Source of the DNA: Schistosoma haematobium
Lineage: Eukaryota > Platyhelminthes > Trematoda > Strigeidida > Schistosomatidae
DNA length: 64,000 nucleotides
Reading direction: 5' to 3'
NCBI RefSeq assembly: GCF_000699445.3
Contig: NC_067195.1
Span: forward strand, 15,695,287 to 15,759,286
This document shows, piece by piece, positions 58,263 to 64,000 of the stretch. Under the pieces are notes generated by a model, which saw only the letters and a list, made by a program, of their open reading frames with translations, was not told the DNA's origin and made no database searches. The position numbers were made by a program, and so were the translations under genes. The first letter of the stretch is position 1; each line of letters starts with the position of its first letter.

Positions 58263-60533
58263 GTAAGGTGTTTCGTTCTGTCTGTATCGGTGTCTTATTT
58301 TATTATTTACTTTGTTTGAACTATTGGATTTCTTTTACAACACTCCGCTTATCAACACTTTTGTCACTGTTTTTAATTGACTTATGAATATGTGTATAAG
58401 TTTGTCTATAAACAATTATTTGGAATAATCATAAATCTTTATAGTTATAGTACAAATCATTCCGTTCTGTAAGTATTATAGTCAGACCTCATACAATTAA
58501 TCTCTAATGAACTGTTATCAAGTACAACTGACAAATGTTATGAAATCAAGTGAATAAATTACGTTTTGTTTGCTATACATCTACATGCATACCTACTTAA
58601 TAAGTACAATGCAAAAAGTAATTTAGTTATAAATGCTTTTCACAATTATTTAAGCTCACTTAATATAAAAACAGCGCATACTTAAGTTTATGACTTAGTT
58701 AACTGCAAGTAATATATGCAGATTTTTTGAGTTAGATGATTACGGTTATATGAATGTCTAAATTATGGGAATTCGCACTGTTTTACTAGTGTAGTTTCCG
58801 TGAATATATTCCCATCACTAATTTTTACTAATAGTTATCTGTGCTTTTAGCTTCTTATTTCATTCATACGTTTATCACATTTAAAACTTGGGCATAATAA
58901 AATCCTATTTGGTTTTCACGTATGAGCAACTTATGTTCTGATATAAATGTTCATCTTTCTAAGCTGCCGTATAAATCACAACAAGGGCCAATTGAAAGTA
59001 TTAAGATACATATCAGATTCTTGGCAGTGTTAGTTGCATCAATGATTCAAGAAAAATCAGACAGGAAGTATTGATTGAATAGAATGAATTAAACAAAGTA
59101 AAAAGTATGAAACTATGTAAAAGCTCATAATTTCAAAGGTGGAGAACGAATGCAACTGCGCTGCTGCAATCAGGATCCCTAAGATCTTCAGACATAAGCG
59201 AAATATCATGTCTCTTAATAGCTGAGTTTTACACATTATTGCATTTTACCCTGTAATACTACTGTAAAACGTTGTCGTTAAGTATACAGAATCATCAGTT
59301 ATGGATCGTCTTTGTGTATTTCTATTGGTAACACTATGTTTCATTCACTTGTCTTCGCTTTACTGTGCTGATGTAAACTGTGATCACTTGTCCCGATACA
59401 CCTGAGAATTAGAATTAGTCAAGACCATTTCCTTCTTGTTATCACGTGAGGTTCGATGTCTTTCACTAGAAGTCAGGGTAGTGGCAAGTTTTACAATTCA
59501 TTTATAGTTTCGTTGAAATCTCAGTCAGCTGATAACTGGGACAGCTTAAAATGCCTTTCAGTGTTTTCTAAAAACAGCAACTCATTACACTTTTACTCAA
59601 TTTGACCAACTAACTGACAGATATCTGAAAAGCTTTTTTTCTCTACATTGGCTTGTGACAATCTTTTTAAGTGTTGAAACAAAAGTACACAAGCATAATT
59701 AGCTTTTACATATGGATTACAAAAATAGCTTAACACACTATTACGTAGTTGTACGCGAAGTACTAACAGTTAGGACTCGCTGAAAATAAGTTCCTACGTG
59801 TCAAAAGCTGTAGATAGCAGTACGCGTTGTTTTACTTGCAACCAACAAATTCTAATAGTAACAATTACCTCTTCTGTCCGTTCAGCCATTCAAATCCTTG
59901 CTATCTATCTGATACATTCATACAATTTCAATGTTAAGCTTTTCAAGTTGCTTGTATTTTGAAGTGAATACTGTTTAAATTAAGCCTTTATGATATCATT
60001 AAAAGTTTCGTTTCTCTGTCTTATTGGGTTATGGATGAGACTTTTAGTGATTTCATGCGAGAATTTTCGTTTGTCAAAATCAATTTGTAGAATCCTGGTT
60101 GATAGACAAGTCTAACTACATGACGTAGGTAAATAACAGCTGCTCAGAAAAACAAATAATTGAATTAAACCTCCTAATGATTTGATTTCAAAACAAGACC
60201 ACTAGCCAGAAGAATAGGTTTATCATGTAATAAGTTAACGTGCTTATGTAGAAAATACTAACACAAAATAAATGTAAAATATCATAAGCGATTGGAGAAA
60301 ATTACTTCGTATATCACTCACTCTCCAATCAATAGAAACCTGATTATTGGAACTAGTTCTTGGACATCGTATCATGTTGCTACATGATTTTATCCTCGTT
60401 TATCTCCTAAAAATTAACTATTCCACTATTTTCAACGCAGATGACAATCTTCTTATAGGTATTGATTAGTTTATATTTGTCACACTTTCCAGTAAAAACG
60501 TTTTTATCAATTTTGTCTCTTTTTTCTCATCAG
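58263..60533 (+). other. Intron of WD40 gene
   Basis: About 2.3 kb of AT-rich sequence between the exons at 58262 and 60534. No repeat family or extra exon was recognised. Confidence 0.5.
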
Positions 60534-60591
60534 ACATAACAAAGGCATGGTTTATGTGACGGATCTGCAGACAAACAAGTATGAATCATTC
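60534..60591 (+). CDS. WD40-repeat protein, short exon
   Basis: This 58-nt exon is bounded by TTTTCTCATCAG and GTAAGTATG, both strong signals. Reading in phase from 58262 gives HNKGMVYVTDLQTNKYESF, the G..DG.(I/L)YV.D...N. strand pattern of a WD40 blade, as in DCAF11. The gene continues to the right, but no further exon was identified with confidence before the window ends. Confidence 0.6.
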
Positions 60592-60653
60592 GTAAGTATG
60601 AGTTAATCAATCATGTTGATTCCTTTACAATGACTTGTACGCTTTGTCTATCG

Positions 60654-60678
60654 AATAATAATAATAATAATAATAATA

Positions 60679-60710
<32 letters not shown>
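60654..60710. repeat. (AAT)n/(ATT)n palindromic microsatellite
   Basis: An AAT run turns into an ATT run at about 60681, making a perfect inverted repeat that can fold into a hairpin. It lies in the intron after the 58-nt WD40 exon. Confidence 0.95.
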
Positions 60711-60711
<1 letters not shown>

Positions 60712-61107
60712 CCTTCAAGTTTCATTTTGTTAAAAACTACTTGGACCATTCTATTCTTCATAATTTCATTTTATTTATTAGTACTATTTTTTAGCCAGCT
60801 TGCAAAGTTGCTTTCAAATTATTTGCTGCGATCATCTTAATGAAAAAATTAAACCAATTCCTTTGCATCATTGTGGAAGACTAACATCAGTTCTCTGTTT
60901 GCTTTTAAGCTTTACATTTAGATTTAAAACAGAAACGATAAAAATAATATCGGATTAAAAGTTGAAGATTCTCACTTTTAAACTACTCAGTTATTTATTT
61001 CTTTTTGTATTGTTTGTTTGGATGTTCCCATTGACGTTTAGGACTGCAATTGATCAGTCTCTTATTGGTATATGTTCATCCTGTTCTTATTGCGTTAGGT
61101 CACAAGC

Positions 61108-61345
61108 ATTATAAGCAAACATGGATGGTGGCTAACAGTGGAATTCAGGACGCGGGTTTCGTCTCATTTGGGACTCATTATCTGGATGTGACTGCATTTC
61201 CATTGCATAAGCCAGCGGCTATCCGGCTCAGTAGCTAAATGGATAAGTCGATGGCGTTTGGAACGAAAGGTACTGTTTTCGAGTCCTGAGGTGAACATCA
61301 ACTCTGGGATGCAGGTACATCCAGCTTATGAGTCCCAAATAAGAT
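61108..61345 (+). repeat. tRNA-derived SINE (family C)
   Basis: The plus strand has the family flank GGTGGCTAACAGTGGAATTC, then CAGTAGCTAAATGGATAAG (A box) and TTTTCGAGTCCTG (weaker B box), then GTGAACATCAACTCTGGGAT and CAGCTTATGAGTCCC. It matches the minus-strand copy at 49690-49890. Confidence 0.75.
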
Positions 61346-61439
61346 TTATTTATTCATTTGAACACATAGATATTGATACAAAGGGGCACCGAATACATAT
61401 GCGCCACACAAGTTACTTGATTTGTTTGTAGGCTGTGGT

Positions 61440-61945
61440 ACTCCCCGTGTGCGCAGACCGAAACGAGTGGTTTTCTTAAGGGGTCACACCCGGAGCTTTC
61501 GACTTACAGGTCTGATCCATAAGGCAGTGGAGCAACGTAAAGAGATGCAGTCCCATGGTAGCTGGTGACCAATAATTGGTTCATATGCCATTTGTTCCTT
61601 CAGGATCCTTCAGCCCATGTGCACCATTGGTATGGAATCAGGGTTTTCCAACTCCCCTAGGTGGATCCTCCATATCCACCAATTTACTAAACAACACCCC
61701 AGCCATGATAAGCCAGTGACTAAGGCTTCTCTGGTAGTGACAGTAAACGCGTGGATGTGTGAGAGCATTTCGTGAGGGAGAGCTGACCCTCTCCACTCTC
61801 GGTCGTACCAGGGAATTCGGGCGCTATGGGGGTGTTGTTGGCAGAGGGGATTCGAGCACACGACCTTCGGTCTCGTGTACGAATACCCAAAACCTAGACC
61901 TCGCGTCCTGGATTTTACTGCTAGCCACCATCAATCTGTGCTTAT
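61440..61945 (-). repeat. Second tRNA-derived repeat, head-to-head with family C
   Basis: On the minus strand it starts with the same flank (GATGGTGGCTAGCAGT) as the family C copy, then has GTGCTCGAATCCCC (B box) and a different, longer body (CAACAACACCCCCATAGCGC, GAGAGGGTCAGCTCTCCC, TAGGGGAGTTGGAAAACCC). So two SINE-like units share a head sequence but not the body, and they lie tail to tail here with heads outward. Confidence 0.6.
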
Positions 61946-64000
61946 AATACTCGGCTGTTTATTCATTTGTTTTTGTGTATCACATTTCAATTCAAGTTTC
62001 TTTAGATTACTTTGATTTTGAGATCAACATTCTACTGATAGCATACTTCTTTTACAAAATAAAACAAATAGAACCCTTTCCTTGGTCAATAAACTCGCAA
62101 TATATGGGTATGATTTAATGTTTCCAAACAGCAAATACTGCAGTAAAGTATACCAATTTAAATAACTTAAGAAACCGTCATAATGTTAGTCTACCTATAA
62201 AAGAACAGGCTTACACATATTTCGCATCATACTTTACCTAACTCTCATGGTGAACCCCCATGTTTTACAGCTGAAACTTGGTGATTAAATTGATAGTGGG
62301 TGGGTAATGAATCCGGCTGTTAATATGGCGCACCAAACTGAAAAATTAGACTAACATTAATGATCCTTAAGTAAAATATTGTTTCGGACTAAAATATATT
62401 TCATCACGAATTTTAGAATAGGTTATTAGAGATTCAACAACTTATTATCAGAAGTAGCTTTACATTAAGGTTTGTAGCTATCATGCCAGAGATTTTTTGT
62501 CTTAAATGACTAGCAAGATAAACTTCTAGAAATAACTAAATTTATCGGCTCTGTATTCTTATTTGAACACTCGTCTAATATTCGGATTTTCCGGTGTTAT
62601 TGTTATATGATTTCCTTTCTTTAACTTCTGTGAAATGTTATCTTCCTATATTTTGTTTGGTTCACCTATTGTGACGATCGGACCGAGTAATGTAGACTTG
62701 GACATTCTTTCTTGAGGTTATTCCTGGATCAGTTTGCAACATGGTTTGACAAACAGTATAAAGTATCAAGTTGGATGGTGAAGTTGTGTCACCAATTACT
62801 GATGTGATAATAGATTTAGTTAGCAGTGGTTTAGAAGTTAATGCACTGATTGGTAAGCACAACCGTAGTACCAATCGACATATTTAAGCATCAATTCCAT
62901 CCATGTTTACAAATTATTTACAATTATTTTTTTGTTCCCATATTTGTATGCTACGTACATATCTTTTTGAAATCACCATAGTTTGTGTCATTACAAACCA
63001 GCTACTCTTATTGCTCGGTATTCTTCGGACACCTTATTTCACTCGACTATTCCCCGAATCAAAACACGATTGAACAAGAGTATGATTTCACAATTAGAAA
63101 AACGTGAGTATATCCATAGTTTTACAAGAGAATCTAATCATCTCCCAATATCCCCTCGTGCTGATTGGCTGAGAGATGGTCAATCAGCATGTTCCAACAC
63201 AATCCCTCACTGAACATGGTTTCATCCAAACTCTGTCTCGCTGTAGGTTTCTGTGTTAGCTTTCTCGTTCTAGTGTAGTTGAGTAGTCTGAGAACAATTG
63301 GTTTAGGTTAACGAAAGACGTAGTAATAGTGTTATCAAGTAATGGAAAATTCACGTGATTATGTTGAAATCACTGGTGTTTATGTCATAGTTTTAGCACC
63401 ACAGTGACAACATACCTGTTTCACCCACAAATGAAGGCCGAGGTATGAATGATGCAAATTACATTTGACTCAGTTAGCAGACGGAGTGAATTTATTACAA
63501 ATCATGCAACTAGTTTTTCGTTTACAACCCATGATCATCTGTCTGTCCAATGATAAAATCCAACGTCAATTAGGTGACAACGTGTTGATACACTAAAGTG
63601 ACATCTCTCCAGTGAATCGTAATTTTGTTGACCTAGTCATACATCGGCCTGTAACAACTCATTACATGTGAGGATTTTGAGACAGGGGTTGTTGTCCCTC
63701 GCGTTCATACAGAGCAGCAACTATTTGTTGATGTCAACCTAAAGCTCATTTCTTCTACTGTTTCAGATGCTGAGTTTACTAACTGTCCTAAGCGAAAATT
63801 TCGTATCTATCGCCCCACTCTAGAAGTGGATTTTTAATTGTTATGTCATTATTTTAAAAAGTTTTCTCACTGCGTGGAGGTATTTAATAGCGCTTTTTGA
63901 TTAAGTGCATAGCTCCTCGAAATAATTTCAACAGACAGACTGGACCTTATACCCAAACGAGTTCTGAGTCATCATTAAGAAACTTGGATCATTTGGACAT
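61946..64000. other. Right end, only weak coding signals
   Basis: Two plus-strand stretches look protein-like but could not be assigned: LDGEVVSPITDVIIDLVSSG (about 62772-62850, ending at a GTAAGC) and TGVVVPRVHTEQQLFVDVNL and onward to a stop near 63837. They may be late exons of the WD40 gene or relics. A CTGATTGGCTG motif (inverted CCAAT) is at 63160. No repeat was recognised. Confidence 0.25.

Noticed and set aside
1..64000. CRISPR array, operon, riboswitch or other bacterial-type system
   Set aside because: There are no regularly spaced short repeats, no Shine-Dalgarno-led gene series, and the gene structure is clearly eukaryotic.

Overview
This window looks like nuclear DNA from a flatworm, most likely a blood fluke (Schistosoma; species not determined). 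It is strongly AT-rich. Genes are split into short exons with GT..AG introns from tens of bases to about 10 kb. The repeats match what is known of schistosome genomes: tRNA-derived SINEs, an RTE-type LINE with a familiar reverse transcriptase, CR1/Jockey-type LINE wrecks, and Ty3/Gypsy elements whose Gag carries Cys/His knuckles. No bacterial operon, rRNA, true tRNA gene or CRISPR array was seen.

Region 1 (1-18732, minus strand) is the 5' half of a host gene for a secreted or membrane immunoglobulin-repeat protein. Four exons in compatible phases were found (18366-18732, 15106-15519, 13968-14088, 3658-4323). They give a signal peptide, one canonical Ig domain, one Ig-like domain without the cysteine pair, a third Ig domain split by a 9.6-kb intron, and the start of a fourth. 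The gene runs off the left edge. Its general make-up resembles the PTK7/off-track family, but the kinase-like end is not in view. Its introns hold SINE copies, a possible solo LTR and a long TA repeat.

Region 2 (18733-33060) is mostly non-coding DNA with old repeats: the 3' end of a LINE (22540-22910), an RTE-like 3' end (24535-25020), a SINE with good A and B boxes (29497-29870) and two SINE copies near 30.6 and 32.1 kb.

Region 3 (33063-45297) is a nested transposon complex bounded by 458-bp inverted repeats. Its core is a broken Tnp2-like (CACTA-type) transposase gene in at least four pieces. It is interrupted by an internally deleted Gypsy element with two 407-bp LTRs and a perfect 4-bp target duplication, by a gag-bearing element with two 162-bp LTR-like ends, and by a pair of inverted arms around the last exon. 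A 5'-truncated RTE LINE lies before the right end.

Region 4 (45298-56260) is a LINE and Gypsy graveyard: Gypsy protease/RT remnants, a degenerate minus-strand LINE joined to a SINE, a Gypsy pol with RNase H and integrase still open, a 153-bp palindromic element related to the ends of region 3, and a plus-strand LINE RT relic.

Region 5 (56260-64000) carries exons of a second host gene on the plus strand, a WD40-repeat protein resembling DCAF11/WDR23 (56767-57062, a possible 14-nt microexon at 57128-57141, 58124-58262, 60534-60591). A head-to-head SINE pair follows at 61108-61945, then DNA with only weak coding signals.

The two host genes have no evident functional link. The rest of the window is a record of repeated transposon insertion. 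Family assignments come from motif recognition only; no database search was run.
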